Shown: positions 42,103-53,587, counted from the first letter of the stretch. The stretch: 64,000 bases of DNA from Brachybacterium avium (GCF_002216795.1 NZ_CP022316.1:2046001-2110000), one strand, 5' to 3'. Notes: generated by a model not told the origin, from the sequence alone. Program-made: numbers and translations.

Positions 42103-43167
42103 ATGTCCGCACCCGCACGAGTCCCCACCCATCGCGCCGACGGCTCCGCGGTCTACTTCCGCGGCGCACGTGTCGCCCCGAAGATGGCCGCGGCCACCGG
42201 CGGCGCCGTGATCGCTGCGGGCCTGGGTGTCACCGGGGCCGGGGTCGCCTCGGCGGACACCGCCGTCTGGGATCGGGTCGCCCAGTGCGAGTCCACCGGC
42301 AACTGGTCGATCAACAACGGCAACGGCTACTACGGCGGCCTGCAGTTCTATCAGCCCACCTGGAAGTCCTTCGGCGGCCAGGAGTTCGCCACCTACGCGC
42401 ATCAGGCCACCAAGTCCGAGCAGATCGCCGTCGCCCAGCGGGTGCTGGATCGCCAGGGCCCCGGCGCCTGGCCCGTCTGCGGCAAGCGCGCGGGCCTGAC
42501 CCGCGCCAATGGTGGTGCGGACGCGAATGCACAGCCCGGCGAGCGCGGATCCGCCCCCTCCCGTGACAACGATCGTGTCTCTCCCGGTGCCCTCGCGGTC
42601 GACGGCAAGTTCGGCCCGGCCACCACCCGGGCCCTGCAGGGCTGGGTGGGCGTGAGCCAGGACGGCTCGCTCTCGCGAGGAGACATCAAGGCGCTGCAGG
42701 GCAAGGTCGGTGCCGTCCAGGACGGCAAGATCGGCTCGGAGACCACCCGCAAGCTGCGCGCCCAGATGGGTCTGGGCAGCAACGGGGTGTGGGACTTCCG
42801 CTCCAACTACTCCACCGTGAAGGCGCTGCAGGTCTTCCTCAACGACGGTGCTGTGTCGAGCGCGCCGTCGGCACCCTCCGCGCCGTCGGCCCCGAGCTCT
42901 GCCGACCTGGTCGTGGACGGGAAGTTCGGCCCGGCCACCACCCGGGCCCTGCAGGGCTGGGTGGGTGTGAGCCAGGACGGTTCGCTCTCCAGCAGCGACA
43001 TCAAGGCGCTGCAGGGCAAGGTCGGCGCCGCCCAGGACGGCAAGATCGGCTCGGAGACCACCCGCAAGCTGCGCGCCGCGATCGGTCACGGCAACAACGG
43101 CGTCTGGGACTTCCGCACCAACTACTCCACCGTGAAGGCGCTGCAGCAGTACCTCAACGCCCACTGA
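42103..43167 (+). CDS. Secreted resuscitation-promoting-factor-like cell-wall hydrolase with duplicated wall-binding module
   Basis: 354 aa; AGGAG seven bases before the ATG. An N-terminal export signal (hydrophobic core AAATGGAVIAAGLGVTGAG, cleavage near ASA-DT) is followed by the Rpf transglycosylase-like domain with catalytic Glu in VAQCESTGNW, the GYYGGLQF motif and the closing cysteine in PVCGKRAGL. Two 81-residue modules follow, starting at codons 167 and 272 with VDGKFGPATTRALQGW, a peptidoglycan-binding-like repeat, separated by a Ser/Ala/Pro linker. It cleaves peptidoglycan glycan strands during growth or exit from dormancy. The two modules are nearly identical also in DNA. Confidence 0.92.
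   Translation: MSAPARVPTHRADGSAVYFRGARVAPKMAAATGGAVIAAGLGVTGAGVASADTAVWDRVAQCESTGNWSINNGNGYYGGLQFYQPTWKSFGGQEFATYAHQATKSEQIAVAQRVLDRQGPGAWPVCGKRAGLTRANGGADANAQPGERGSAPSRDNDRVSPGALAVDGKFGPATTRALQGWVGVSQDGSLSRGDIKALQGKVGAVQDGKIGSETTRKLRAQMGLGSNGVWDFRSNYSTVKALQVFLNDGAVSSAPSAPSAPSAPSSADLVVDGKFGPATTRALQGWVGVSQDGSLSSSDIKALQGKVGAAQDGKIGSETTRKLRAAIGHGNNGVWDFRTNYSTVKALQQYLNAH
42601..43158. repeat. 243-bp direct repeat inside the Rpf-like gene
   Basis: 42601-42843 and 42916-43158, offset 315 bases (105 codons), nearly identical including synonymous positions, for example a shared 20-base stretch GGCCCTGCAGGGCTGGGTGG. Recent duplication or gene conversion of the wall-binding module. Confidence 0.9.
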
Positions 43168-43200
43168 TCCACGGCGGGCAGCGCCCGCAGGAAGCATCAC

Positions 43201-43240
43201 CGACGACGCGTCGGCCCCGTTCGGGGTCGGCGCGTCGTCG
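43201..43240 (+). terminator. Strong hairpin after the Rpf-like gene
   Basis: 18-base left arm CGACGACGCGTCGGCCCC, loop GTTC, and a right arm fully complementary in RNA if two G-U pairs are allowed. It starts 34 bases after the stop codon and is followed by TCGTTGT. Likely intrinsic terminator, GC-rich type. Confidence 0.7.
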
Positions 43241-43249
43241 TCGTTGTGC

Positions 43250-43410
43250 GCCAGGTCTCCCCTTTGCGGTCCGGGAGAGGTATAGTCACATTCCAGGCAA
43301 TAGGGACAAGTAAGGCAAAACGGACATCACGCCACGATCGACCGCGGCGAAGCGGGCGGGCCGGGCTCGATCCGATCGCCCGTCCCCTCCCTCGGCACTG
43401 AGAGGCACAC
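43250..43410 (+). promoter_or_regulatory. Promoter region of the sugar transferase gene
   Basis: Contains TATAGT (43281-43286) as a candidate -10 element. Downstream of it lies the motif GCAAAACGGACAT (43315-43327), which recurs near 45754 and 49269. AT-rich relative to its surroundings. Confidence 0.45.
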
Positions 43411-44934
43411 GTGGCATTACCGCAGGCAGTGAACGCAGCTGGACCATCGATCCCGCTCTTCGGCGACCGGCATCCGCTGCGGGTCCCCGTCCGTCCGGCG
43501 AAGTCCCGCCGCACGGATCGCCGCGATGACCGTCTGCTGGTCTCGGCGATCGTCGCGGCAGATCTGCTGGCCCTCGCCCTGGCCTGCGTGGTCGCCCTCG
43601 TGATCCGCCAGAATCTTGCGTTCCTGGACTCCGCCCCGAACCTGCCCGAGTCCGTGCTGCGCAGCGCGGCAGTGATCGCGCTCGCCTGGATGTTCGCGCT
43701 GCGGTTCTCGGGGGCGACCAACCCCCGCCTGGTCTCGGCCGGGCCCGAGATCTACCGCAACGTGCTGATGGGGAGCCTCGGCGCCGTGGGCATCATCGGG
43801 GCCGTCCTCTTCCTGACCGACTACCCGCTCTCGCGCCCCTTCTTCGTCACCCTGTTCCTGGCGGGCCCGCTCTTCCTGCTGCTGGTGCGGGTCATCACCC
43901 GGCGCTGTGTGAATCTCGCCCGGACCCGCGGGCACCTGCGCTCGCAGGTGCTGGTGGTCGGCTCCACGGGGCATGTGCGCGGCATCGTGCGCACCCTGAC
44001 CCGCGAGGTCTGGCTGGGCTACGACGTGGTCGGGGCGATCGCCCCGATCAGCGACGAGCGGCGCGAGGAGGATGCCGGGGTGCCGATCCTCGGCGACGAA
44101 TCGCAGCTGCTGGATCTGGTGCGTGCCGAATCGCCCGACATCGTGCTGTTCACCGCAGGATCCTCCGCGAGCGCCGAGGAGTTCCGGCGTGTGGCCTGGG
44201 AGCTCGAGGGCCTCGAGGTCGGGGTGATCGTGGTGCCGGCCGTCAGTGAGATCTCCGGGGATCGGATCCGGATGCGGCCCGTGGCCGGACTGCCGCTGGT
44301 GCACATGGACCTTCCCCGTTCCCGCAAGGCCCTGAAGAAGGGCAAGCGCCTCTTCGACATCGCGGCCAGCGCCCTGCTGCTGCTGATGCTGTCCCCGATC
44401 CTCGCGGTCGTGGCGCTCTGCGTGCACCTCGGGGACGGGGGAGGTGTCGTGTTCCGCCAGCAGCGCGTGGGGCGCACCGGGCAGCCCTTCGAGTTCCTGA
44501 AGTTCCGCTCGATGGTGATGGACGCGGAGGCCCGCCGGGCGGAGCTCGAGCAGCTCGCCCGCGACCGCGGGAACGACGTGCTGTTCAAGATGTCCGACGA
44601 TCCCCGCATCACCCGGGTCGGGAAGTTCCTGCGACGCTACTCGCTCGATGAGCTGCCACAGCTGTGGAACGTGCTGCGCGGGGATATGAGCCTGGTCGGG
44701 CCGCGGCCCGCCCTGCCCCAGGAGGTCAGCGGCTATGACGGCGACGCCCACCGGCGCCTGGCCGTGCGGCCCGGCATCACTGGCCTGTGGCAGGTCTCCG
44801 GGCGCAGCGACCTCTCCTGGGACGACACCGTGCGACTGGACCTGTTCTATGTCGACAACTGGTCCTTCATGCAGGACCTCCTGATCCTGGTGCGCACCGC
44901 GCGCGCCGTGCTGGCCTCCCGGGGCGCGTACTGA
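43411..44934 (+). CDS. Undecaprenyl-phosphate sugar phosphotransferase (polyprenyl glycosylphosphotransferase)
   Basis: 507 aa from GTG 43411 with GAGAGG upstream. N-terminal four-helix region, a CoA-binding-like cytoplasmic domain (SQVLVVGSTGHVRGIVRTLT, VPILGDESQLLDLV), a fifth helix, and the C-terminal bacterial sugar transferase domain: KRLFDIAASALLLLMLSP, FEFLKFRSMVMDA, RVGKFLRRYSLDELPQLWNVL, GDMSLVGPRPALP and RPGITGLWQVSGRS. This WbaP/Cps2E-type enzyme moves a sugar-1-phosphate onto undecaprenyl phosphate, the first step of capsule or exopolysaccharide repeat assembly. The wzx/wzy genes are not in the window. Confidence 0.94.
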   Translation: MALPQAVNAAGPSIPLFGDRHPLRVPVRPAKSRRTDRRDDRLLVSAIVAADLLALALACVVALVIRQNLAFLDSAPNLPESVLRSAAVIALAWMFALRFSGATNPRLVSAGPEIYRNVLMGSLGAVGIIGAVLFLTDYPLSRPFFVTLFLAGPLFLLLVRVITRRCVNLARTRGHLRSQVLVVGSTGHVRGIVRTLTREVWLGYDVVGAIAPISDERREEDAGVPILGDESQLLDLVRAESPDIVLFTAGSSASAEEFRRVAWELEGLEVGVIVVPAVSEISGDRIRMRPVAGLPLVHMDLPRSRKALKKGKRLFDIAASALLLLMLSPILAVVALCVHLGDGGGVVFRQQRVGRTGQPFEFLKFRSMVMDAEARRAELEQLARDRGNDVLFKMSDDPRITRVGKFLRRYSLDELPQLWNVLRGDMSLVGPRPALPQEVSGYDGDAHRRLAVRPGITGLWQVSGRSDLSWDDTVRLDLFYVDNWSFMQDLLILVRTARAVLASRGAY

Positions 44935-45110
44935 GCGACGCTTCCCCCGGGGCGGGGTGACACCTCCGCAGGAGAGACGTGCTGAGCTCTCCGGCGGGGG
45001 TGTTCCGCTGTCCGGGGTCAAGGGGTGGGTCGACGTCCCGGGCTCGACCTCCGGGGCCACGGCTGAGACGCCGCGCGCGCAGCGTGGAGCCGGCGCGCGC
45101 CGCTCGCGAA

Positions 45111-45145
45111 GGACCCCGGAGAGGATCTGCTCCTCTCCGGGGTCC
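45111..45145. terminator. Bidirectional terminator hairpin
   Basis: Perfect 15-base arms GGACCCCGGAGAGGA and TCCTCTCCGGGGTCC with loop TCTGC, between the convergent sugar transferase and cytidylyltransferase-like genes. No T-run in either direction. Stem strength and position suggest it stops both transcripts. Confidence 0.7.
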
Positions 45146-45205
45146 GTTCATCCTGCGAAGTGCGGGCGCGGCCCGCTCAGCGCGCCGTCCGCGTGCTCCG
45201 GCTGG

Positions 45206-45670
45206 TCAATGCACTCCGGACGACTGGAGGCTCGCCGGTGCGGTCGCCTCCGAGGTCGCGGTGATCGCGGCGAGCGCTCGCCGCAGGGCGGTGCTGGAGG
45301 TGTGCATGGTGTAGGGGAGGTAGGTGATCTCGACCCCCACCTCGGCGAACTGCTCCTCGAGCAGAAGACCCTTGGGGGTGCCGCGCCAGTCGTCGCCCTT
45401 GAAGAAATGGGTGAAGCGGACCTCGCGCCAGGCGTCGAGCTTCGAGGGGCTGGTCTCGATGTGGACCTGATCGACGAAGCGCAGGCTCCTCACGATCGCG
45501 GCGCGCTCCTCGGTGGGGATGACGGGCTCGATGCCCTTGACCTCGCGGAGCATCTCGTCGCTCACCACCCCGGCGATCAGGACGTCGCACTGCTGCCTGG
45601 CCCGGCGCAGGAGGTTCAGATGGCCGACGTGGAAGAGGTCGAACGCCCCTGCTGCGTAACCGATCCGCAT
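45206..45670 (-). CDS. Cytidylyltransferase-like (TagD/RfaE C-terminal type) nucleotidyltransferase
   Basis: 154 aa from ATG 45670; AGGAG seven bases upstream excludes the longer frame. Nucleotide-binding HxGH is present as GAFDLFHVGHLNLLRRAR. The family motif near the end is altered: the usual ISSTxIR-like segment reads HTSSTALRRAL. The middle contains VIPTEERAAIVRSLRFVDQV and FFKGDDWRGTPKG. These enzymes activate glycerol-3-phosphate or heptose-phosphate with CTP/ATP. Convergent with the sugar transferase gene, so a surface-polymer precursor role fits. Exact substrate unknown. Confidence 0.87.
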   Translation of the reverse strand: MRIGYAAGAFDLFHVGHLNLLRRARQQCDVLIAGVVSDEMLREVKGIEPVIPTEERAAIVRSLRFVDQVHIETSPSKLDAWREVRFTHFFKGDDWRGTPKGLLLEEQFAEVGVEITYLPYTMHTSSTALRRALAAITATSEATAPASLQSSGVH

Positions 45671-45719
45671 GGTCTGCTCCTGCTCATCGCGCCGACAGTG
45701 CTGACCTGCCGAACTCACC

Positions 45720-45778
45720 CCAGAAGACTACCTGGCAATTGCCGCAAAAGGTAGAAAACGGACATTCCTATCTTCTGG
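45720..45778. promoter_or_regulatory. Regulatory region between nucleotidyltransferase and metF
   Basis: Contains the perfect palindrome GGCAATTGCC (45734-45743), the motif AGAAAACGGACAT (45753-45765) shared with the sugar transferase and rmlA loci, and flanking arms CCAGAAGA (45720-45727) and TCTTCTGG (45771-45778). It most likely serves the leftward nucleotidyltransferase gene, whose start is about 50 bases away. Confidence 0.45.
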
Positions 45779-45945
45779 CGAGTCCGCTGGCGGGGTCGTG
45801 GCGGCGCCGACCTGCCGTGAATGGCCGATGCTAGGGATGACGGCGCATGACCTCCCGCGACCCTGTGCGAACGGCGCCGTCCCCCAGGTTCATACGGCCA
45901 CACGATTCTTTTCGCCCGCCGGTCCGGGCCCGTAGTTTTCCGGCC

Positions 45946-46887
45946 ATGACCGCCACCACCACGCTGCCCGAGCTCGAGCGCACCGCCCCTGTGCGCCACC
46001 GCCCCGCGCTCAGCTACGAGCTGTTCCCTGCGCGGTCCGACCACTCCTTCGAGCGGCTGCGCGAGACCGTCGTCCAGCTCGAGGCGACCGCCCCCGACTA
46101 CGTCTCGGTCACCAGCCGCGCCGGGCACGGCAACCTCGGCCGCGTCCTCGAGCTCACCGAGCACGTGCTCGCCGAGACCAACCTGCGCCCCCTGGTGCAC
46201 CTGACCTCGATCGGTTCGACCCGCGACCAGCTGGCTACGATCATCCATGCCCTGCTGGACCGGGGAGTGCGAGGGATCCTCGCCCTGCGCGGCGATCAGC
46301 CCGCCGGGCACCGCCTCGAGGACGACGAGATCCCCTTCGCCCGCCCGCTGATCGAGCTGATCCGTGAGAGCGAGCGCGAGCGCACCGCCGGGCTCGCCGG
46401 CGGGCGCGTCAGCATCGGCGTGGCCGCCTACCCGCACCGTCACCCGGAGTCACCTACCACCAGCCACGACACCGAGGTGCTGGTCGCCAAGGAGCGGGCC
46501 GGTGCTGACTTCGCCATCACCCAGGTGTTCTTCGACGCCGCCACCTACTGCGGTCTGCTCGAGCGCTCCCGCGCCGCCGGGATCCGGATGCCGCTGGTGC
46601 CCGGCTTCGTGCCCGCCACGAACCCCCGGCGCCTCGAACGGCTGGCCGTCCTGAGCGGCGTCGAGCCCCCACGCGATCTGCTCCACCAGCTGGAGCTCGC
46701 CGCCTCCGACGCCGAACGCCGCCGGATCGGAGTGCGCTTCACCGTCGACCTCGCTACCCGGGTGCTCGATGCCGGCGCCCCCGGACTGCACCTGTTCACC
46801 TTCAACCAGCACACCGACGCCCTCGACGTGCTCGACCACCTCGACCTGGACCGCTGGTCCGCCCCCTCGCTAGGAGATACCCGATGA
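45946..46887 (+). CDS. metF: Methylenetetrahydrofolate reductase
   Basis: 313 aa from ATG 45946. MTHFR features: SYELFPARSD near the N-terminus, YVSVTSRAGHGN, LVHLTSIGSTRDQL, GVRGILALRGDQP, GVAAYPHRHPESP, KERAGADFAITQVFFD and LVPGFVPATNPRRL, with a final LHLFTFNQHTDALDVLDHL. It reduces 5,10-methylene-THF to 5-methyl-THF using FAD. The stop overlaps the metE start (ATGA), supplying the methyl donor for that enzyme. TAGTTT seven bases before the ATG suggests a leaderless start. No SAM or cobalamin riboswitch is visible upstream. Confidence 0.93.
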   Translation: MTATTTLPELERTAPVRHRPALSYELFPARSDHSFERLRETVVQLEATAPDYVSVTSRAGHGNLGRVLELTEHVLAETNLRPLVHLTSIGSTRDQLATIIHALLDRGVRGILALRGDQPAGHRLEDDEIPFARPLIELIRESERERTAGLAGGRVSIGVAAYPHRHPESPTTSHDTEVLVAKERAGADFAITQVFFDAATYCGLLERSRAAGIRMPLVPGFVPATNPRRLERLAVLSGVEPPRDLLHQLELAASDAERRRIGVRFTVDLATRVLDAGAPGLHLFTFNQHTDALDVLDHLDLDRWSAPSLGDTR

Positions 46888-49217
46888 CCCTCGATCACAC
46901 CCCACTGCCCGCCGCCACCCCGGTCGGCTACCCCCGCATCGGCCCCGACCGTGAGCTGAAGAGAGCCGAGGAGGCCTACTGGGCCGGCCGCATCGACCGC
47001 ACCGAGTTCGCCCGCCGCACCCGCGAGCTGCGCCGCGCCACACGAGCCCGCCTCGCAGCGCTCGGCCTGGATGCCGCCGCCGCCGCCCCGGAGTCCTTCT
47101 CCCTCTACGACCAGGTGCTGGACGCCGCGCTCACCGTCGGCATCATCCCGGACCGCCTCGCCCCCGTGGTGGGGGCGGACGGCACGATCGACGACGACGG
47201 GCTCTTCGCCCTCGCCCGCGGCACCGCCGAGCAGCAGCCGCTGGAGATGACCAAGTGGTTCGACACCAACTACCACTACCTGGTCCCCGAGATCGGGCCC
47301 GGCACCGACCTCCACCTCGCCTCGACCCGCGTGGTGGACCTGTTCACCGAGTCCCTCGAGGACGGTGCTGGCACCCGTCCGGTCCTGGTCGGCCCCCTGA
47401 CCCTGCTGCTGCTGGCCAAGCCGCAGGACGGCGCCCCCGCTGGCTTCGACCCCCTGGACCGCCTCGATGAGGTCGTGGAGATTTACGCGGAGCTCCTCGC
47501 GGCGCTGCGCGCGGCCGGTACCCCCTGGGTGCAGCTGGATGAACCCGCACTGGCCGCGGACCAGCGCGTCGATGCAGCCGAGCTCGCCGAACTCCTGCAG
47601 CGCTCGACCGGCCGCCTCGCCGCGCACCCGGACCGCCCCCAGCTGCTGGTGACCACACCGTACGGCGGCATCGGTGACCTGCTGCCGGCGCTGCTGGCCA
47701 CCGGCGCGGAGGCCGTGCACCTGGATCTCACCCGAGGCGAGCTGCCCACTACCGCGCAGCTGGCCGGCGTGGACACGGTGCAGCTGGTCGCCGGGCTCGT
47801 CGAGGGCCGCTCCGTGTGGCGCACCGATCTGCCGACGGCCGCCGCGCGCCTGGCCGAACTCCGCGCCCGGGTCACCGCAGCCGGGGGAGAGGCCGACGCA
47901 GTCGTCGTCTCCACCTCCGTCTCCCTGCAGCACGTCCCCCACACCCTGGAGGCGGAGACGTCGCTGCCCGCAGAGCTGAGGGCCACCCTCGCCTTCGCGG
48001 ACGAGAAGCTCACGGAGCTGGTCACCCTGGCCACCGGTGGCGTCGAGGAGGGGTCCGTCGACGGCCCTCGCTCCGTGCCCCGCACCTTCGAGGGAGTCCG
48101 CGTGGACGCCGTCCGTGAGCGCGCCGCGGCGGTGGCGCCCGCCGACACCGAGCGTGCCGCGTACGCCGAGCGGGCCGAGGAGCAGCGCCGGGCCCTGGGC
48201 CTGCCCGACCTGCCCACCACCACCATCGGCTCGTTCCCGCAGGTCGCCGAGGTGCGGGCGGCCCGCGCCGCCCACCGACGCGGCACGCTCGACGCCGCGG
48301 GGTACGAGCAGGCGATGAAGGACGAGATCGCCCGGGTGATCACCCTGCAGGAGGAGCTCGGGCTGGATGTCCTGGTCCATGGTGAGCCCGAGCGCAACGA
48401 CATGGTCCAGTACTTCGCCGAGCACTTCGAGGGCTTCGCGACCACCGAGCACGGCTGGGTGCAGTCCTACGGCTCCCGCTGCACCCGCCCCTCGATCCTG
48501 TTCGGCGATGTGCACCGCCCCGCCCCGATCACCGTGGACTGGTCGACCTACGCCCAGTCGCTGACCCCGCATCCCGTCAAGGGCATGCTCACCGGGCCGG
48601 TCACCATCCTCGCCTGGTCCTTCGTGCGCGACGACCAGCCGCTTGGGGACACCGCCGCCCAGGTGGGCCTGGCACTGCGCGACGAGGTCACCGACCTCGA
48701 GGCCGCCGGGATCCGCATCGTGCAGGTCGACGAGCCGGCCCTGCGGGAGCTGCTGCCCCTGCGTGAGGCCGAGCAGGCGGACTACCTGGACTGGTCTGTG
48801 CGCTCCTTCCGCCTGGCCACCTCCGGAGCGGCCGCGGCCACGCAGATCCATACCCACCTCTGCTACAGCGAGTTCAATGTGGTCCTCGGCGCGATCGACG
48901 CCCTGGACGCGGATGTCACCTCGATCGAGTCCGCCCGCTCCCGCGGCGAGATCCTCGAGGCCCTCGAGCCCGGCGCGTTCCTCCGCGGCATCGGCCCTGG
49001 CGTGTGGGACATCCACTCCCCGCGCGTGCCCGGCCCGACGGAGATCGCCGAGCAGCTGCGCCGCGCCCGCGCGGTGGTCGACCCCGGCCGGCTGTGGGTG
49101 AACCCCGACTGCGGTCTGAAGACCCGCGGCTACGTCGAGACCGAGGCGAGCCTGCGCCATCTCGTGCAGGCGGCCCGCGAGGTGCGTGCCGAGGCGACGG
49201 CGACGGCGAGCGTCTGA
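46884..49217 (+). CDS. metE: Cobalamin-independent methionine synthase
   Basis: 777 aa, normal family length. The N-terminal homocysteine-binding half begins [19 protein letters not shown]. The C-terminal catalytic half contains [42 protein letters not shown] and the zinc ligands in [10 protein letters not shown] (His and Cys), the [11 protein letters not shown]lu and the [11 protein letters not shown]ys. It methylates homocysteine with methyltetrahydrofolate-triglutamate. Overlaps metF by four bases, forming a two-gene methionine operon. Confidence 0.96.
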   Translation: MTLDHTPLPAATPVGYPRIGPDRELKRAEEAYWAGRIDRTEFARRTRELRRATRARLAALGLDAAAAAPESFSLYDQVLDAALTVGIIPDRLAPVVGADGTIDDDGLFALARGTAEQQPLEMTKWFDTNYHYLVPEIGPGTDLHLASTRVVDLFTESLEDGAGTRPVLVGPLTLLLLAKPQDGAPAGFDPLDRLDEVVEIYAELLAALRAAGTPWVQLDEPALAADQRVDAAELAELLQRSTGRLAAHPDRPQLLVTTPYGGIGDLLPALLATGAEAVHLDLTRGELPTTAQLAGVDTVQLVAGLVEGRSVWRTDLPTAAARLAELRARVTAAGGEADAVVVSTSVSLQHVPHTLEAETSLPAELRATLAFADEKLTELVTLATGGVEEGSVDGPRSVPRTFEGVRVDAVRERAAAVAPADTERAAYAERAEEQRRALGLPDLPTTTIGSFPQVAEVRAARAAHRRGTLDAAGYEQAMKDEIARVITLQEELGLDVLVHGEPERNDMVQYFAEHFEGFATTEHGWVQSYGSRCTRPSILFGDVHRPAPITVDWSTYAQSLTPHPVKGMLTGPVTILAWSFVRDDQPLGDTAAQVGLALRDEVTDLEAAGIRIVQVDEPALRELLPLREAEQADYLDWSVRSFRLATSGAAAATQIHTHLCYSEFNVVLGAIDALDADVTSIESARSRGEILEALEPGAFLRGIGPGVWDIHSPRVPGPTEIAEQLRRARAVVDPGRLWVNPDCGLKTRGYVETEASLRHLVQAAREVRAEATATASV

Positions 49218-49278
49218 GGCGCGGCGGCCCGGGCACGGTTCGGGCCGCCCCTCCCTTTCATTTTCCGGGCAAATCGGA

Positions 49279-49284
49279 CATACT
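49279..49284 (+). promoter_or_regulatory. Probable -10 box of rmlA inside the shared motif
   Basis: CATACT followed by GGTCCC and the ATG at 49291; no ribosome binding site. The hexamer overlaps the end of GCAAATCGGACAT (49269-49281), so a protein on that motif would directly affect rmlA transcription. Confidence 0.45.
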
Positions 49285-49290
49285 GGTCCC

Positions 49291-51215
<1,925 letters not shown>

Positions 51216-51258
51216 CCGCGCAGGCGGTCCGCTGCCGCCGCGCGATCGAGAGGACCCT

Positions 51259-52668
51259 ATGACCGAGCTCGCCGTCCATCCCACGCCGATCCCGGGCCTG
51301 CTGGTGATCGATCTGCCCGTGCACGGTGATGCGCGCGGCTGGTTCAAGGAGAACTGGCAGCGGGAGAAGATGGTCGCTGCAGGGCTGCCGGACTTCGGCC
51401 CGGTGCAGAACAACATCTCCTTCAACCACGCCGTGGGCGTGACCCGCGGGATCCATGCCGAGCCCTGGGACAAGTTCATCTCCGTCGCCACCGGGCGCGT
51501 GTTCGGTGCCTGGGTGGATCTGCGTGAGGGGCCCAGCTTCGGCGCGGCCTACTGGCACGAGATCGGCCCGGACGTGGCGATCTTCGTCCCCCGCGGCGTG
51601 GGCAACGCCTTCCAGACCCTCGAGGCGCCGGCCGCCTACACCTACCTCGTCACCGATCACTGGTCCGAGGCGGCGCAGGCGCAGTACACCTTCCTGCACC
51701 TGGCCGATGAATCCGCCGCGATCCCCTGGCCGATCCCGCTGACGGACGCGGAGCTCTCGGTCAAGGACCAGAACCATCCACGCCTGGCGGACGTCGTGCC
51801 CGTCCCGCCGCAGCGCACCCTGGTGATCGGTGGGAACGGCCAGCTCGGCCGTGCCTTATCGGCGCTCTGGAAGGACCGCACCGACGTCGACGTCGTCGGC
51901 CGTGACCGGCTGGACCTCGCCGATCCCGCGAGCCTGGACGCCTTCGACTTCTCGCCCTACGCCGTGATCGTCAACGCCGCCGCCTTCACCGCGGTCGACG
52001 CGGCGGAGACCACCGACGGACGGCGAGAGGCATGGGCCGTGAACGTCACCGGCCTCGGCCGCCTGGTCGAGGCCGCCCGCTCCCACCATGCCGCCCTCGT
52101 GCACGTCTCCAGCGACTACGTCTTCGATGGCTCGCAGGACGTGCACGGTGAGGACGAACCGCCCAGCCCCCTCGGCGTCTACGGGCAGACCAAGGCCGCC
52201 GGCGATCAGCTCGTGGCCACCCTGCCGGAGCACTACATCGTCCGCACCAGCTGGGTCATCGGCGAGGGCGGGAACTTCGTCGCCACCATGGCGGGCCTCG
52301 CCCAGCGCGGCATCGACCCGGCCGTGGTCGATGACCAGATCGGCCGCCTCGCCTTCACCGACGATCTCGCCGCTGCGATCGATCACCTGCTCACGCATCG
52401 CCCCGCGGCCGGGGTCTTCAACGTCACCTGCGACGGTGAGCCGGCCAGCTGGGCACGCCTCGCCTCCGAAGTGTTCGCTCTGACCGGCCATGACCCGGCT
52501 CGCGTGAGCCCCGTCAGCACTGCGGAGTATTACGCCGACAAGGACGGCATCGCCCCCCGCCCGGCCCACTCGACCCTGGACCTGTCCAAGATCCGCGCCA
52601 CCGGCTTCACCCCGCGCGAGCAGCTCGCCGCGCTGCGCGAGCATCTGCGAACGGGTGCGCCGTCCTGA
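51259..52668 (+). CDS. rmlCD: Fused dTDP-4-dehydrorhamnose 3,5-epimerase and reductase
   Basis: 469 aa; AGAGG before ATG 51259. Residues 1-~185 are a RmlC cupin (LPVHGDARGWFKENW, NNISFNHAVGVTRGIHAEPWDKFISVATG, VPRGVGNAFQTLEAPAAYTYLV). From ~195 a RmlD reductase begins with TLVIGGNGQLGRALSALW, then FTAVDAAET, HVSSDYVFDG and YGQTKAAGDQLV. Fusing both enzymes in one chain allows dTDP-4-keto-6-deoxyglucose to be epimerised and reduced to dTDP-L-rhamnose without release. This fusion is known from other actinobacteria. Completes the rhamnose donor pathway. Confidence 0.94.
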   Translation: MTELAVHPTPIPGLLVIDLPVHGDARGWFKENWQREKMVAAGLPDFGPVQNNISFNHAVGVTRGIHAEPWDKFISVATGRVFGAWVDLREGPSFGAAYWHEIGPDVAIFVPRGVGNAFQTLEAPAAYTYLVTDHWSEAAQAQYTFLHLADESAAIPWPIPLTDAELSVKDQNHPRLADVVPVPPQRTLVIGGNGQLGRALSALWKDRTDVDVVGRDRLDLADPASLDAFDFSPYAVIVNAAAFTAVDAAETTDGRREAWAVNVTGLGRLVEAARSHHAALVHVSSDYVFDGSQDVHGEDEPPSPLGVYGQTKAAGDQLVATLPEHYIVRTSWVIGEGGNFVATMAGLAQRGIDPAVVDDQIGRLAFTDDLAAAIDHLLTHRPAAGVFNVTCDGEPASWARLASEVFALTGHDPARVSPVSTAEYYADKDGIAPRPAHSTLDLSKIRATGFTPREQLAALREHLRTGAPS

Positions 52669-52735
52669 CCCTGCGCTCGCGCACCAGGGCGAACAGCGGG
52701 CACGGGCCGCCCACCCTCTGTGCCACCCTGAGCCC

Positions 52736-53587
52736 ATGACCCTCCCCGCCGACAGTCACGTGCACAGCGAGTTCTCCTGGGACACCGGGGGCCCCGACAG
52801 CGCCGCCCGCGGCACCATGGAGGCCACCTGCGCCCGCGCCGTGCGCATCGGGCTGCCGGCGCTGTTCTTCACCGAGCACCTCGACCTCGAGACCGCCTGG
52901 TTCACCGATCCCGAGGACTTCGGCGACCACGAACGGCACCTGGTGGGGGAGGACGGGATCGTCGCCGTGCCCCGCTTCGACGTCGAGGGCTACTTCGAGA
53001 GCATCGAGCGCTGCCGGGCCGCGTTCCCGCTCCTGCGGATCGGCACCGGGCTCGAGGTGGGCCAGCCCCATCTCCGTCTCGAAGCCGCCGCGACCGATCT
53101 GGACCTGACCCGCTTCGACCGGATCCTCGGCTCGCTGCACACCCTCGAGTTCGAAGGCCGACGGGTCGAGCCCAACACCCTGTACCGCCGGCTACCCGCA
53201 GAAGAAGTGGTGCGCCGCTACCTCGCCGAGATCCCCGACCTGGTGGCCGGGGACGAGCCCTTCGAGATCGTCACCCACCTGGACTATGCGCTGCGCTACT
53301 GGCCCGAGGACGAAGAGGGACCGTTCGACCCGCGCAGCGTCGAACAGGAGCTGCGCGGTGCGATGGCCGTGATCGCCCACAGCGGCCGCGCTCTCGAGAT
53401 GAACACCCGCCGACTCTGGCCCTGGATGCCGCAGTGGTGGGCCGAGGAGGGCGGTCGCGCGATCAGCCTGGGCAGCGATGCCCACACCCCCGCGGCGCTC
53501 GCCCACGGCTTCCCCGAGGCGGCGGCGATGGTCGAGGCGGTCGGCTTCAAGCCCGGTCGCGATCCGCGCGAGCTCTGGCAGCGCTGA
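52736..53587 (+). CDS. PHP domain phosphoesterase (histidinol-phosphatase-like)
   Basis: 283 aa. PHP metal motifs: DSHVHSEFSWD at the N-terminus, FFTEHLDLET, GTGLEVGQP, GSLHTLE, EIVTHLDYALRY, and ISLGSDAHTPAALAHGF near the end, supplying the His/Asp/Glu ligands of a trinuclear metal site. HisJ/HisK-type histidinol phosphatases have this layout, but other phosphoesterase substrates are possible and no his gene is adjacent. CACCCT six bases before the ATG suggests a leaderless start. Confidence 0.87.
   Translation: MTLPADSHVHSEFSWDTGGPDSAARGTMEATCARAVRIGLPALFFTEHLDLETAWFTDPEDFGDHERHLVGEDGIVAVPRFDVEGYFESIERCRAAFPLLRIGTGLEVGQPHLRLEAAATDLDLTRFDRILGSLHTLEFEGRRVEPNTLYRRLPAEEVVRRYLAEIPDLVAGDEPFEIVTHLDYALRYWPEDEEGPFDPRSVEQELRGAMAVIAHSGRALEMNTRRLWPWMPQWWAEEGGRAISLGSDAHTPAALAHGFPEAAAMVEAVGFKPGRDPRELWQR

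Noticed and set aside
45779..45945. SAM or cobalamin riboswitch before metF-metE.
   Set aside because: No conserved core of either class could be found, and the metF start appears leaderless or nearly so.
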